From the NCBI RefSeq assembly GCF_014635025.1, contig NZ_BMCE01000003.1, positions 124,001 through 188,000 on the forward strand: a stretch of 64,000 nt of DNA, written 5' to 3'. The stretch comes from Fictibacillus barbaricus (GTDB taxonomy: Bacteria; Bacillota; Bacilli; Bacillales; Fictibacillaceae). Shown piece by piece: positions 43,800 through 53,176 of this stretch; within the stretch, counting starts at the first letter, position 1; each line of letters opens with the position of its first letter. Under the pieces are notes generated by a model. It worked only from the letters and a program-made list of their open reading frames with translations, was not told where the DNA came from and did not search any database. Position numbers and translations under genes: made by a program.

Positions 43800-45488
43800 A
43801 TGAATAAGGAACCATGGTGGAAGCGATCAGTCGTCTACCAGATCTATCCGAAAAGCTTTAACGATACTACTGGGAACGGAACAGGGGATATCCAGGGGAT
43901 CATTGATAAATTGGATTATCTAAAAAACTTAGGAGTAGATGTGTTATGGCTTACTCCGATCTATGACTCCCCACAGCGGGACAACGGTTATGATATTCGT
44001 GATTATTACAAGATCTTTGAAGATTACGGAACGATGGAAGACTTTGACCGATTATTGGCAGAAGCGCACAAAAGAAACCTGAAAATCATTATGGACATTG
44101 TGGTAAACCATACAAGTACTGAACACGAATGGTTTGTACAATCTCGTTCTTCAAAAGACAATCCATACCGGGATTTTTATATTTGGAAAGATCCTGTTGA
44201 AGGTGGCGCGCCTACGAACTGGGTATCGAAGTTCGGCGGTTCTGCTTGGAAGCTCGATAAGGAGTCAGGGCAATACTATCTCCATCTCTTTGACGTTACA
44301 CAAGCGGATCTGAACTGGGAGAATGAAGAAGTTCGTCAAAAAGTCTACGAGATGATGAACTATTGGTTTGAAAAAGGGGTAGATGGCTTCCGTCTGGATG
44401 TGATCAATCTCATTTCAAAGGATCAGGAGTTCTTGAATGATGATGGATCTCTTGCACCTGGTGATGGCCGTAAATTCTATACAGATGGGCCGAGAGTTCA
44501 TGAATATATGCAAGAGATGAATAAAAAGGTTTTCTCAAAATATGACGTTCTAACAGTCGGAGAAATGTCCTCAACAACAATTGATAACTGTATAAAATAT
44601 ACGAATCCTGAGCGTAACGAATTGAGTATGACATTCAACTTTCATCATCTAAAAGTGGATTATCCGAACGGCGAAAAATGGAGTGTCGCAGATTTTGATT
44701 TCTTAAAGCTAAAAGATATTTTATCTACCTGGCAAATAGAGATGCATAAAGGCGGTGGCTGGAATGCACTGTTCTGGTGCAATCATGATCAGCCAAGAAT
44801 CGTGTCCCGATATGGTAACGATGGTCAATATCGTGTGGAATCAGCCAAAATGCTGGCAACAACCATTCACTTGATGCAAGGAACGCCTTACATCTATCAA
44901 GGGGAAGAGTTCGGGATGACAAATCCGAAGTTTGAGTCGATCGACCAATACCGAGACGTTGAATCGTTAAACATGTTCAATCTTTTAAAAGAACAAGGAC
45001 TCAGCGAAATCGAGATTTTAGAAATTTTAAAACATAAGTCACGTGATAATTCCCGCACACCTGTCCAATGGAATGATAGGAATAATGCAGGGTTCACTAT
45101 AGGTGAACCATGGATTCCTGTTGCTTCTAACTATAAAGAGATTAATGCTGAAGCTGCTGTACAAGATCGTAATTCTATTTTCTATCATTACCAAAAGCTA
45201 AATCAGCTTAGAAAAGAACTGGCTATTATCACATACGGTGATTATGAGCTGATTTTAAAGGATCATCCTGAAATCTTTGCCTATACCCGCAATGGAGAAA
45301 ACGGTGAAAAGCTTCTTGTAGTAAACAATTTTTATGGAAGAGAAACAGATTTTGTGCTTCCGGAAGGTATAGATGTTTCTGGTCTTAAAGCGGATGTGTT
45401 GATCAGTAATTACGATTCTAATCCAGAAAGTCTTTCTTCTTTTACGTTAAGACCGTATGAATCTGTCGTTTTTCACTTGAGAAAATAA
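43800..45488 (+). CDS. treA: Trehalose-6-phosphate hydrolase
   Basis: 562 residues, glycoside hydrolase family 13. Catalytic nucleophile Asp in GFRLDVIN (near 199), acid/base Glu in VGEMSS (near 254), and the third Asp in CNHDQPR (near 329). It splits trehalose 6-phosphate to glucose and glucose 6-phosphate. It follows treP after 83 bases. The N terminus EPWWKRSVVYQIYPKSF is typical of the family. Confidence 0.94.
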   Translation: MNKEPWWKRSVVYQIYPKSFNDTTGNGTGDIQGIIDKLDYLKNLGVDVLWLTPIYDSPQRDNGYDIRDYYKIFEDYGTMEDFDRLLAEAHKRNLKIIMDIVVNHTSTEHEWFVQSRSSKDNPYRDFYIWKDPVEGGAPTNWVSKFGGSAWKLDKESGQYYLHLFDVTQADLNWENEEVRQKVYEMMNYWFEKGVDGFRLDVINLISKDQEFLNDDGSLAPGDGRKFYTDGPRVHEYMQEMNKKVFSKYDVLTVGEMSSTTIDNCIKYTNPERNELSMTFNFHHLKVDYPNGEKWSVADFDFLKLKDILSTWQIEMHKGGGWNALFWCNHDQPRIVSRYGNDGQYRVESAKMLATTIHLMQGTPYIYQGEEFGMTNPKFESIDQYRDVESLNMFNLLKEQGLSEIEILEILKHKSRDNSRTPVQWNDRNNAGFTIGEPWIPVASNYKEINAEAAVQDRNSIFYHYQKLNQLRKELAIITYGDYELILKDHPEIFAYTRNGENGEKLLVVNNFYGRETDFVLPEGIDVSGLKADVLISNYDSNPESLSSFTLRPYESVVFHLRK

Positions 45489-45511
45489 TGCTACAATGTT
45501 CATGGTGAATA

Positions 45512-46231
45512 ATGATGCGAAAAAATAAATTTCAAGAAATCTATCAGGAACTATCTTCTCAAATACAGGAAGGCATTCTGCGTGCTAATACGCAGCTCCC
45601 TTCTGAACATGAGCTCGCTGACCGATACGACACCTCAAGGGAGACGGTCAGAAAGGCACTCAATCTCTTATCACAGAACGGTTTCATACAAAAGATTCGA
45701 GGCAAGGGCTCGATCGTACTAGAAACCAACAAATTTAGTTTTCCTGTTTCGGGTCTAGTGAGCTTTCAGGAGCTTTCCAAGTCCATGGGAAAAAGCAGTA
45801 GGACAACCGTTCATGATTTTGGACTGATCGAACCAGACCCATTTTTACAGCAGCAGCTTCAAGCTGACTCCGATGAGCTGGTATGGAAAGTTCTTCGCTC
45901 GAGGCAGATTGATGGAGAAAACATCATACTCGACAAGGATTATTTCCTTAAGAAATACGTACCTAAGCTGTCAAAAGAAATTGCGGAGAAATCGATATAC
46001 GCATATTTAGAAAATGAGCTGAGGCTGAAAATCAGTTTTGCGAAAAAAGAGATTGTGGTTGTAGATTGTACAGATGAAGATAAACGTTTATTAGACTTAG
46101 GTAATTTTCAACATATAGTTGTGGTGAAAAACTATGTGTATTTAGATGATGCGAGTCTTTTTCAATACACAGAGTCACGCCATAGATTAGACAAGTTCCG
46201 TTTTGTAGATTTTGCGAGACGTGGAAGATAA
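45512..46231 (+). CDS. treR: Trehalose operon repressor TreR (GntR family)
   Basis: 239 residues: GntR winged-helix domain (about 1-75, LPSEHELADRYDTSRETVRK) plus a UTRA ligand domain. It represses treP-treA by binding TTGTATATACAA-type operators, two of which precede treP; trehalose 6-phosphate is the inducer in B. subtilis. ATGATG start at 45512. The gene lies 23 bases after treA and ends the operon. Confidence 0.93.
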   Translation: MMRKNKFQEIYQELSSQIQEGILRANTQLPSEHELADRYDTSRETVRKALNLLSQNGFIQKIRGKGSIVLETNKFSFPVSGLVSFQELSKSMGKSSRTTVHDFGLIEPDPFLQQQLQADSDELVWKVLRSRQIDGENIILDKDYFLKKYVPKLSKEIAEKSIYAYLENELRLKISFAKKEIVVVDCTDEDKRLLDLGNFQHIVVVKNYVYLDDASLFQYTESRHRLDKFRFVDFARRGR

Positions 46232-46240
46232 TGAATTGAG

Positions 46241-46272
46241 GAGTGAGGTTCAAGTAACCTCACTCTTTTTTT
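46241..46272 (+). terminator. Terminator of the tre operon
   Basis: GAGTGAGGTT and AACCTCACTC form a perfect 10-bp stem with a 5-base loop and seven T residues. Confidence 0.95.
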
Positions 46273-46313
46273 ATATGCTGCTAGGATTGCCGTTAATTGT
46301 CGAGATTTGCAGA

Positions 46314-46409
46314 TTCGTGGATATCTACCTAATTTTCCTGGATAAAAGGTAAAATTTCGTGGATTTATCCTAAAATCTCGTGGATAAAAACGCAAAACTT
46401 CTGGATTTC
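46314..46409 (+). repeat. Four-to-five copy 21-bp intergenic tandem repeat
   Basis: Units beginning TTCGTGGAT-like (46314, 46335, 46356, 46377, then a partial at about 46399) recur every 21 bases with variable filler. It follows the tre terminator and precedes the nhaC promoter; not coding. Confidence 0.75.
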
Positions 46410-46466
46410 TTAAAATTGTCTTTAATTTGTTATGTGTCTCTTCATAATTTTACCATTGCTGGTATG

Positions 46467-46495
46467 TTGACAGCTTCTGTAAAGTCCGTTATGAT
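46467..46495 (+). promoter_or_regulatory. Sigma-A promoter of nhaC
   Basis: TTGACA (46467-46472), 17 bases, TATGAT (46490-46495): near-consensus vegetative promoter about 90 bases before the start codon. Confidence 0.8.
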
Positions 46496-46586
46496 GAAAA
46501 ACAGTTGCCAACACGCTTCAACGCGTAAAAGCGTTTAAGCAAATAAGTAAACTGTATGGCAGAAATACGAACGGAGAGAATACATC

Positions 46587-47990
46587 ATGAAAAAACAAAT
46601 GACATTGCCCTTGGCACTCGTTTTATTCGCAGTCATATTTGCTGTTATGTTCACGAGTCTTGTTTTTATAAAAGTAGAGCCTCATATTCCATTGATGGCT
46701 TGTTTAGTTTTGATTGGAACTATAGGTGCAGCATACGGTGCATCGTGGAAAACAATTGAGAAAGGCATGCTCAATGGAGTAATTGCTGGTTTACAGCCTA
46801 TTATGATCCTTTTAACAGTGGGTCTTGTAATGGCGAGCTGGATGTTAAGCGGAACAGTTCCTACTCTGTTATTTTACGGAATGGATATCATTCAGCCTGA
46901 GTGGTTTGCAGTTAGTGCACTCGTTATTACTATTATTGTGTCATCTTTTACTGGAAGTTCATTTACAACAATCGGTACAGTAGGGGTTGCTTTAATGGGG
47001 ATCGGCCACGTTTTAGAGGTAAATCCCGCGTTGGCAGCAGGTGCGATTATTTCTGGTGCCTGCTTCGGTGATAAGATGTCACCACTATCTGATTCAACAA
47101 ATTTTGCACCAGGTGTTGTTGGTGTAAATATGTTTGATCACATCCGTCATATGATGTGGTCAACGGGTCCGGCAATCCTTTTGACAGCGGCAGCATTTTT
47201 TATATTAGGCGGAGGTAATGCAGGAGCGGCCAACTTTAAAGAAATTCAAGAAATACAATCTGTACTTTCAAGTGAGTTTCCAATCCATGTTTTGACCCTT
47301 GTATCACCGGTAGTTGTTCTTATTCTGGCATACCGAAAATTGCCAATTATTCCGATCCTATTAACAGGTGTAGTTGTTTCAACTGCCATTTCCTTTTTCT
47401 TAGTACCTGATCTGTCGATGCAAAAAGTGATCAATGTATTACAAAACGGTTTACAGATGAATACAGGAAATGAAGCAGTAGACAACATCGTGAACCAAGG
47501 CGGATTATTAGCTATGATGTGGTCGATCTCACTTGTTCTTATTGCTCTAGGTTTAGGAGGAGTGATTCAAGCGCTCGGATTGTTTGATCTATTGTTTGCT
47601 GCTGTTAAAAACTCTACACAAAAAGCTGGGAAGCTGATTGCTACAACATTAGCGTCATCTATTGGGATCAACCTGCTCGCTGGTGAAATGTACTTGTCCA
47701 TTCTATTGCCGGCTCAAGCGTTAAAAGATGTATATGTAAAATCAGGAGTACCTTTAAAGAACTTGTCACGAACGATAGAGGATGGGGGGACTCTCTTTAA
47801 TCCGCTCGTACCTTGGAGTGTCAGCGGGGCATTCTTCGCTTCAACACTAGGTATATCTGTAATTGAATACATCCCATATGCTATATTTCTATGGTTATCA
47901 CCAATGTTCACATTGCTGCTGGCTTACACCGGATGGAGCATTGGGCAAAAGAAAAGTGATAAACAAGATAAAGAACATGCAGCTGCATAA
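46587..47990 (+). CDS. nhaC: NhaC-family sodium/proton antiporter
   Basis: 467 residues with about eleven to twelve membrane segments. The family motif region ACFGDKMSPLSDSTNFAPGV with charged residues in the membrane is visible. NhaC antiporters expel sodium in exchange for protons for pH and salt tolerance; the related MleN swaps malate and lactate, and sequence inspection does not exclude it. Single gene, strong promoter upstream and terminator downstream. Confidence 0.85.
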   Translation: MKKQMTLPLALVLFAVIFAVMFTSLVFIKVEPHIPLMACLVLIGTIGAAYGASWKTIEKGMLNGVIAGLQPIMILLTVGLVMASWMLSGTVPTLLFYGMDIIQPEWFAVSALVITIIVSSFTGSSFTTIGTVGVALMGIGHVLEVNPALAAGAIISGACFGDKMSPLSDSTNFAPGVVGVNMFDHIRHMMWSTGPAILLTAAAFFILGGGNAGAANFKEIQEIQSVLSSEFPIHVLTLVSPVVVLILAYRKLPIIPILLTGVVVSTAISFFLVPDLSMQKVINVLQNGLQMNTGNEAVDNIVNQGGLLAMMWSISLVLIALGLGGVIQALGLFDLLFAAVKNSTQKAGKLIATTLASSIGINLLAGEMYLSILLPAQALKDVYVKSGVPLKNLSRTIEDGGTLFNPLVPWSVSGAFFASTLGISVIEYIPYAIFLWLSPMFTLLLAYTGWSIGQKKSDKQDKEHAAA

Positions 47991-47995
47991 GAATG

Positions 47996-48025
47996 AAAAG
48001 CGCTCTTTAAATAGGGCGCTTTTTT
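47996..48025 (+). terminator. Terminator of nhaC
   Basis: AAAGCGCTCT and AGGGCGCTTT form the stem (one G-T pair) with a T-run of six. Confidence 0.9.
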
Positions 48026-48027
48026 AG

Positions 48028-48071
48028 TTGACTAACAAAGCAATTATTATTATCATTATCGATAACAATAA
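48028..48071 (+). promoter_or_regulatory. Promoter with overlapping palindromic operator
   Basis: TTGACT (48028-48033), 17 bases, TATCAT (48051-48056). A 22-base imperfect palindrome (48050-48071) centred on TTATCGATAA covers the -10 element, two mismatched positions per arm. Its AT-rich repeats also resemble a Fur-type box. Probably an autoregulatory site for the following regulator gene. Confidence 0.6.
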
Positions 48072-48087
48072 CAAAAGGATGATCTTT

Positions 48088-48630
48088 ATGAAGCAGAGCA
48101 AAGCGGATTTGATTTTACATCCTGTTCGAATACGAATTATACAGCATCTTTCAAAAGGTTCTGCAACCGTCTATGAACTAAAAGAGTGGATCACAGATGT
48201 TCCCCAAGCCACACTCTATCGACATTTAAATACACTCCATAAAAATCAAATTATTTATGTAACAGATGAACGGAAAGTTCGTGGTGCTGTTGAACGGACC
48301 TATGCACTTGAAAAAAATACAGCTTATATTACAGCTGAAGAAGCAGCTAAACTGTCAAAAGAAGAGCATATGAAGATGTTTATGACTTTCCTATCTCATA
48401 TTACGGGGGAAGTGGAAGCTTACCTAGATGGAGACCCCAATTTGAGTACAGACCTCTTTGGCTATAATCAGCTGGACCTTTATCTCAATGAAGAGGAGTG
48501 GGAAGATTTAAGCCGTGGAATGCAGACACTCATAAGTAAATATATTCCGAATAGGCCTTCTAAGCAAAATAAAAAGGTGACACTTGTGCAAATGCTAGTA
48601 CCAGAACCAAAAGAGAAAGAGAAAAGCTGA
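48088..48630 (+). CDS. Winged-helix (ArsR-type) transcriptional regulator
   Basis: 180 residues. N-terminal helix-turn-helix (HPVRIRIIQHLSKGSATVYE, then PQATLYRHLNTLHKNQII) with a wing at VTDERKVRGAVERTYAL, and a C-terminal helical domain that would dimerise or bind a ligand. ATG 48088 is eight bases after AAAGGA. It lies between nhaC and psd with its own promoter and palindromic operator, suggesting autoregulation. The target genes are unknown; nhaC is a candidate by proximity only. Confidence 0.82.
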   Translation: MKQSKADLILHPVRIRIIQHLSKGSATVYELKEWITDVPQATLYRHLNTLHKNQIIYVTDERKVRGAVERTYALEKNTAYITAEEAAKLSKEEHMKMFMTFLSHITGEVEAYLDGDPNLSTDLFGYNQLDLYLNEEEWEDLSRGMQTLISKYIPNRPSKQNKKVTLVQMLVPEPKEKEKS

Positions 48631-48740
48631 TATATACCAAAGAATGATTTATACTTTTTATATAGAAAAAAATTTTTACGTCATTATGAAACCTTTATCA
48701 ATAATGATAATATTCAAACGAAAAGAAGGTGAACTTTTAA

Positions 48741-49526
48741 ATGAAAATGACTCGTTTTTATAGAAATATTTTTGAATTGAATGGCCATCCGATTGTGGCA
48801 CGTTCTTTAAAAAGATTCGCACAATCAAAGGTCAGCAAACCTTTAGTTCCTTCGTTCGTTAAATTGTATAAGATAGATATCAATGAGGCGACGCGCCAAC
48901 TTACAGACTATAGTTCACTTCATGATGTTTTCGTTCGTGACTTGAAACCGGGAGCACGTCCGATTACAACAGCACCGAATGCGTTTGTTAGTCCTTGTGA
49001 TGGTGTTTTATCAGTTGTTGAAGAATTAACCCAGGAAAGTCGGTTTACAGTGAAGGGGCAGGAGTATACGGTTGCTGAACTGCTTGGATCGGATTCAGAA
49101 GCAGAGCAATTTTCTGGTGGACAAGTTCTAATTTTCTACTTAAGTCCTACTGATTATCATCGTGTTCATGTTCCGGTAGACGCGAGTGTAGAATCAGTAT
49201 ATACACTTGGGCGTGAAGCGGCGCCGGTAAATGAACTAGGTTTACGACATGGACTTCGGCCGCTTACTCGCAATTATCGACTTGTTTCGAAGCTCAAAGC
49301 TGAGGGACATCCTCTTGCACATGTTATGGTAGGAGCGTTGAATGTCAATACGATTGAACGGACGAATACAAATCCTGTTGTACACCGAGGAGATCCTTAT
49401 GGATATTTTTCATTTGGTTCAACCGTAGTATTGTGTGTTCCAAAAGGTGCTCTAGAATTCACAGGAAAGACAGGTCCGGTTAAAATGGGTGAACAACTTG
49501 GCCGCTGGGTACCAAAGGAATTGTAA
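48741..49526 (+). CDS. psd: Phosphatidylserine decarboxylase proenzyme
   Basis: 261 residues (B. subtilis Psd 263). Makes phosphatidylethanolamine from phosphatidylserine at the membrane. The proenzyme cuts itself between Gly and Ser in FGSTVV near residue 225, and the Ser becomes the pyruvoyl cofactor. The Asp-His-Ser triad is visible: SPCDG near 90, TDYHRVH near 143, and the GST serine. pss is not adjacent, so the two lipid genes are unlinked here. Confidence 0.93.
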   Translation: MKMTRFYRNIFELNGHPIVARSLKRFAQSKVSKPLVPSFVKLYKIDINEATRQLTDYSSLHDVFVRDLKPGARPITTAPNAFVSPCDGVLSVVEELTQESRFTVKGQEYTVAELLGSDSEAEQFSGGQVLIFYLSPTDYHRVHVPVDASVESVYTLGREAAPVNELGLRHGLRPLTRNYRLVSKLKAEGHPLAHVMVGALNVNTIERTNTNPVVHRGDPYGYFSFGSTVVLCVPKGALEFTGKTGPVKMGEQLGRWVPKEL

Positions 49527-49541
49527 TCGAAAATGTGTACA

Positions 49542-49575
49542 AGAAAAGAACCCGCTTAACAGCGGGTTCTTTTCT
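49542..49575. terminator. Bidirectional terminator between psd and fruA
   Basis: AGAAAAGAACCCGCT and AGCGGGTTCTTTTCT form a perfect 15-bp stem with a 4-base loop between converging genes. Confidence 0.93.
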
Positions 49576-49576
49576 A

Positions 49577-51454
49577 TTATGCTTGAACTTCTTTTTTTAA
49601 TAGACCGGCAATCAGCGCTGTAACAACAGATCCGATCATGATGGCCAGCACATAAAGCAATGGGTTTCCGTTTACAATTGGAATAACGAATGCTCCTCCA
49701 TGAGGCGCAGGAAGTCCGATGCCAAAGACCATGGAAAGTGCCCCGGCAACTGCTGATCCCGCAATCGCAGCAGGAATAACCCTACCTGGATCTGCAGCTG
49801 CAAAAGGAATTGCACCTTCAGTTATGAATGAAGCTCCCATGATATAGTTCGTCTTACCTGCTTCTCGTTCTGCTTTTGTATATTTCTTTTTAAAAAACGT
49901 AGTGGATAAAGCCAACCCGAGCGGTGGAACCATTCCGCCAGCCATGATCGCAGCATGCGGAGCGAAATTTCCAGCATCGATCATCGCGATACCAAACGTA
50001 AAAGCTGCTTTATTAATAGGTCCACCCATATCAATAGCCATCATTCCACCTAAGATCAAACCAAGCAATACGAGGTTGCCTGTCCCCATACCTTTTAACC
50101 AAATCGTTAGAGCATCGTTTAACGCTTTTACAGGCTCTATCACAACAAACATCATGATGAGACCGGTCAAAAGGATTCCGAATAGAGGATATAACAGTAC
50201 CGGTTTAATACCTTCCAATGAACTAGGCAGGTTACTAAAGAGTTTCTTTAAGCTTACTACCAGATAACCAGCTAGGAAACCAGCAATCAATCCACCTAGG
50301 AATCCAGCACCGCCTGTAGCGGCCATAAACCCTCCGACCATACCTGGAGCAAAACCAGGTCTATCAGCAATACTCATCGCAATAAATCCTGCTAAAACAG
50401 GGATCATGAGAGCGAAAGCATTCCCCCCGCCTATTTTACTGAGAGCTTCAGCAATCGGATGATAAGTAGGATCATTAGGATCAGCGGCATTTATACCGAA
50501 TATAAACGAAATAGCAATTAAGATACCGCCTCCTACAACAAAAGGAAGCATATTGGATACACCGCTCATTAAGTGCTTGTAAAAACCGCTTCTTCCACTT
50601 TTATTTCCCTTGTTATCTCCGCCGGATTGCGAGGTTCCGCTGCCTTTGTACACCGGTGCATCTTGATCTAACGCTTGTTGAATAAGTTCTTGAGGTTTTC
50701 TGATCGCTTGGGCAACAGGAACGATAATCACATGTTTGCCGTTGAAACGTTCCATTTCAACCTGCTTATCCGCTGCTACAATGATCGCATCTGCTTCTTC
50801 AATATCTTTAGGGGTAAGCCCATTTTTAATTCCGCTCGATCCATTTGTCTCTACTTTAAGTGAAACATCCATTTCTTTTGCTTTTGCTTTTAAGGCATCT
50901 GCCGCCATATACGTATGTGCAATCCCAGTCGGACAAGCTGTAACAGCTAAGATTTTCTGTTTGGAAGCTGCAACGATAGGGTCTTCGTCTTTTTCCATCT
51001 CTTTTTCTTTACTATCAATAGCTTGTAAGATTTCCTCTACAGTGGCAGCCGATTCAAGCTTTCCTCTAAACTTAGCATCCATTAAAAAACTTGACAGCCT
51101 GGAGAGAGTTGCTAAGTGATCATTGTTGGCGCCTTCATAAGCAGCGATCATAAAGAACAAATGCGCATTCTGGCCATCTAGTGATTCATAATCGATGCCT
51201 TCTGCTGAACGCCCAAAAGCGATAGCAGGCTCTCTGACTGCACTTGTTTTTGCATGCGGGATCGCAATCCCTTCTCCAATACCTGTCGTGCTCTGACTTT
51301 CCCTTGCTAGTATCGCTTTTTTATATTCTTCTTTATCCTTTAGTTTGCCAGCAGCATGCAGTTTCTCGATGAGTTCGTCAATAACTCCTTCTTTGGACTG
51401 GGCATTTAAAGATAGTAGAATTGTATCTTTTGTTAATAAATCTGTGATTTTCAT
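49577..51454 (-). CDS. fruA: PTS fructose-specific EIIABC component
   Basis: 625 residues in the order EIIA (1-150, phosphorylated His67 in IAIPHAKTS), EIIB (about 165-270, Cys174 in TACPTGIAHTYMAA), EIIC (about 300-620, eight to ten segments). It imports fructose as fructose 1-phosphate. A polar linker (GSGTSQSGGDNKGNKSGRSG) joins B and C. It follows fruK by 20 bases in the fruR-fruK-fruA operon. Confidence 0.95.
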   Translation of the reverse strand: MKITDLLTKDTILLSLNAQSKEGVIDELIEKLHAAGKLKDKEEYKKAILARESQSTTGIGEGIAIPHAKTSAVREPAIAFGRSAEGIDYESLDGQNAHLFFMIAAYEGANNDHLATLSRLSSFLMDAKFRGKLESAATVEEILQAIDSKEKEMEKDEDPIVAASKQKILAVTACPTGIAHTYMAADALKAKAKEMDVSLKVETNGSSGIKNGLTPKDIEEADAIIVAADKQVEMERFNGKHVIIVPVAQAIRKPQELIQQALDQDAPVYKGSGTSQSGGDNKGNKSGRSGFYKHLMSGVSNMLPFVVGGGILIAISFIFGINAADPNDPTYHPIAEALSKIGGGNAFALMIPVLAGFIAMSIADRPGFAPGMVGGFMAATGGAGFLGGLIAGFLAGYLVVSLKKLFSNLPSSLEGIKPVLLYPLFGILLTGLIMMFVVIEPVKALNDALTIWLKGMGTGNLVLLGLILGGMMAIDMGGPINKAAFTFGIAMIDAGNFAPHAAIMAGGMVPPLGLALSTTFFKKKYTKAEREAGKTNYIMGASFITEGAIPFAAADPGRVIPAAIAGSAVAGALSMVFGIGLPAPHGGAFVIPIVNGNPLLYVLAIMIGSVVTALIAGLLKKEVQA

Positions 51455-51474
51455 ATTAACTCCTCCCCCGAAGT

Positions 51475-52392
51475 TTAACGTGTTGTCTTCTCTATAGTAA
51501 TTTGGTTTCGTAAGGCCTCAATCTCTTGCTTTGTACAAAGATCTTCTGAAAAAGCAGTAGCACTTCCTGAAGCAACACCATATTGGAACGCAGATTGAAA
51601 GTCGCCATCTTGAATGATCTGGGAAAGGAATCCTGCAACAACTGAATCTCCTGCACCTACAGAGTTCTTAACAGTTCCTACCGGTACATTGGCAAAAAGA
51701 ACGTGGTCTTTATTTAGGAAGATGGCTCCTTGCCCCGCCATTGACACGATCACATTCTGAACGCCTTCTTCAAGTAACTTTTTGCCGTAATAAATGGCAG
51801 CTTCTTTACTTTCAATCCTTACTTGAAACAGATCACCAAGCTCATGATGATTCGGTTTGATCAAGAATGGCTGAAATGGAAATGTTTTAATCAAAGCTTC
51901 TCCTGTTGTATCGATAACCGCTTTAATCCCTTTTTGATTACATTTTTCTGTGATTTTTGCGTAAAAATCTTCAGACATGGATGGTGGAATACTTCCTGCT
52001 AATACAAGAAAATCACCTTCGCTCATAGCATCAATCTGGTCAAGCAGTTCTTTTTGCTGTTCATCAGATATTGAAGGTCCCTGTCCATTGATCTCGGTTT
52101 CTTTATTAGATTTAAGTTTTACATTTATTCGTGTAGCTTCTGAAACCGTTATAAAATCGTGCAGAATCTCATCTGCTGTTAAAAAATCTTTAATGAATGC
52201 ACCTGTAAAACCGCCAATGTAGCCAATTGCAGTACTTTCGATCCCTAATCTTTTAAGTACTCTTGAAACGTTAATTCCTTTTCCGCCTGGATACATCTGT
52301 GTGCTATCTGATCGGTTTAAATGGCCTTCTTTAAAGTTTCTCACTCTCGTTACATAATCAATAGATGGATTTAGTGTGCAAGTATATATCAT
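51475..52392 (-). CDS. fruK: 1-phosphofructokinase
   Basis: 305 residues, PfkB/ribokinase family. N-terminal SIDYVTRVRNFKEGHLNRSD and GGKGINVSRVLK substrate motifs and the C-terminal PfkB signature GAGDSVVAGF with catalytic Asp. Phosphorylates fructose 1-phosphate to the 1,6-bisphosphate. Its start overlaps the end of fruR by four bases. Confidence 0.95.
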   Translation of the reverse strand: MIYTCTLNPSIDYVTRVRNFKEGHLNRSDSTQMYPGGKGINVSRVLKRLGIESTAIGYIGGFTGAFIKDFLTADEILHDFITVSEATRINVKLKSNKETEINGQGPSISDEQQKELLDQIDAMSEGDFLVLAGSIPPSMSEDFYAKITEKCNQKGIKAVIDTTGEALIKTFPFQPFLIKPNHHELGDLFQVRIESKEAAIYYGKKLLEEGVQNVIVSMAGQGAIFLNKDHVLFANVPVGTVKNSVGAGDSVVAGFLSQIIQDGDFQSAFQYGVASGSATAFSEDLCTKQEIEALRNQITIEKTTR

Positions 52393-53141
52393 GGTGTCAC
52401 GACCCTTATGTCTGTTTTATCTTGAAAATCATAAGCAGCATCTTCGTCAATTTCATTAGTAATAATGATCGCTTCGTTTAGTTCAGCAACCTTTGAAAAG
52501 GAGGCTTCATTAAATTTTGTATGATCTGCAAGTACGAATGTTTTTTGTGAAAGTGAGATGGCCAATTGCTTTACAGCAGCCTCTTCTGGATCTGGAGTCG
52601 TAAACCCTGCATCCAGGTGTATTCCATTTATTCCAAGAAAGACCTTATCAAACCTATAGGTCCGTAAGCTGTTTAAAGCACCGCTTCCAACAAGTGCTTT
52701 TGTTTTTGGTTTTACGAGTCCACCTATCAAATAGGTCTTGATTTCATACTCGGTCAGCAAATCAAGGTGGGAGATCGCATTTGTTACTACTGTAATGTCC
52801 TTATCTTTTAAATAAGGAATCATCTTCAGTGTTGTTGTGCCTGCATCAATGTAAATACAATCACCTTCAACAACCAAGTCTCCGGCAAACTGTGCGATTC
52901 TTTCTTTTTCTGGTGAATTTTTTGCTGATTTCTCGATTACACTCAGTTCTTCACTTTTCTGGTGAAGCAGAGATGCACCTCCATGAACGCGCTTTAATTT
53001 CTTTTCCTTTTGAAGCTGGCTTAAATCTCTTCGTATGGTTGATTCAGAAGATGATGTGGCTTCAACTAATTCCTGTATCGTTACGACTTGTTTTTCGCCT
53101 AATTGTTCAATGATCTTACGATGTCTTTCAGGTGTTAACAT
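52389..53141 (-). CDS. fruR: DeoR-family fructose operon repressor
   Basis: 250 residues: DeoR helix-turn-helix (residues 1-55, ERHRKIIEQL and SSSESTIRRDLSQL) and a sugar-phosphate sensor domain with DAGTTTLKM. First gene of fruR-fruK-fruA; the inducer is expected to be fructose 1-phosphate. Two direct repeats upstream of its promoter are the likely operators, so it controls itself and the operon. Confidence 0.93.
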   Translation of the reverse strand: MLTPERHRKIIEQLGEKQVVTIQELVEATSSSESTIRRDLSQLQKEKKLKRVHGGASLLHQKSEELSVIEKSAKNSPEKERIAQFAGDLVVEGDCIYIDAGTTTLKMIPYLKDKDITVVTNAISHLDLLTEYEIKTYLIGGLVKPKTKALVGSGALNSLRTYRFDKVFLGINGIHLDAGFTTPDPEEAAVKQLAISLSQKTFVLADHTKFNEASFSKVAELNEAIIITNEIDEDAAYDFQDKTDIRVVTP

Positions 53142-53176
53142 CCTTACACCTCCAGTTGTTCTGATTCATTGAAATC

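Noticed and set aside
46162-46395. 77-codon minus-strand frame over the repeat after treR
   Set aside because: It reads the 21-bp tandem repeats and the tre terminator; no start signal and no family likeness.
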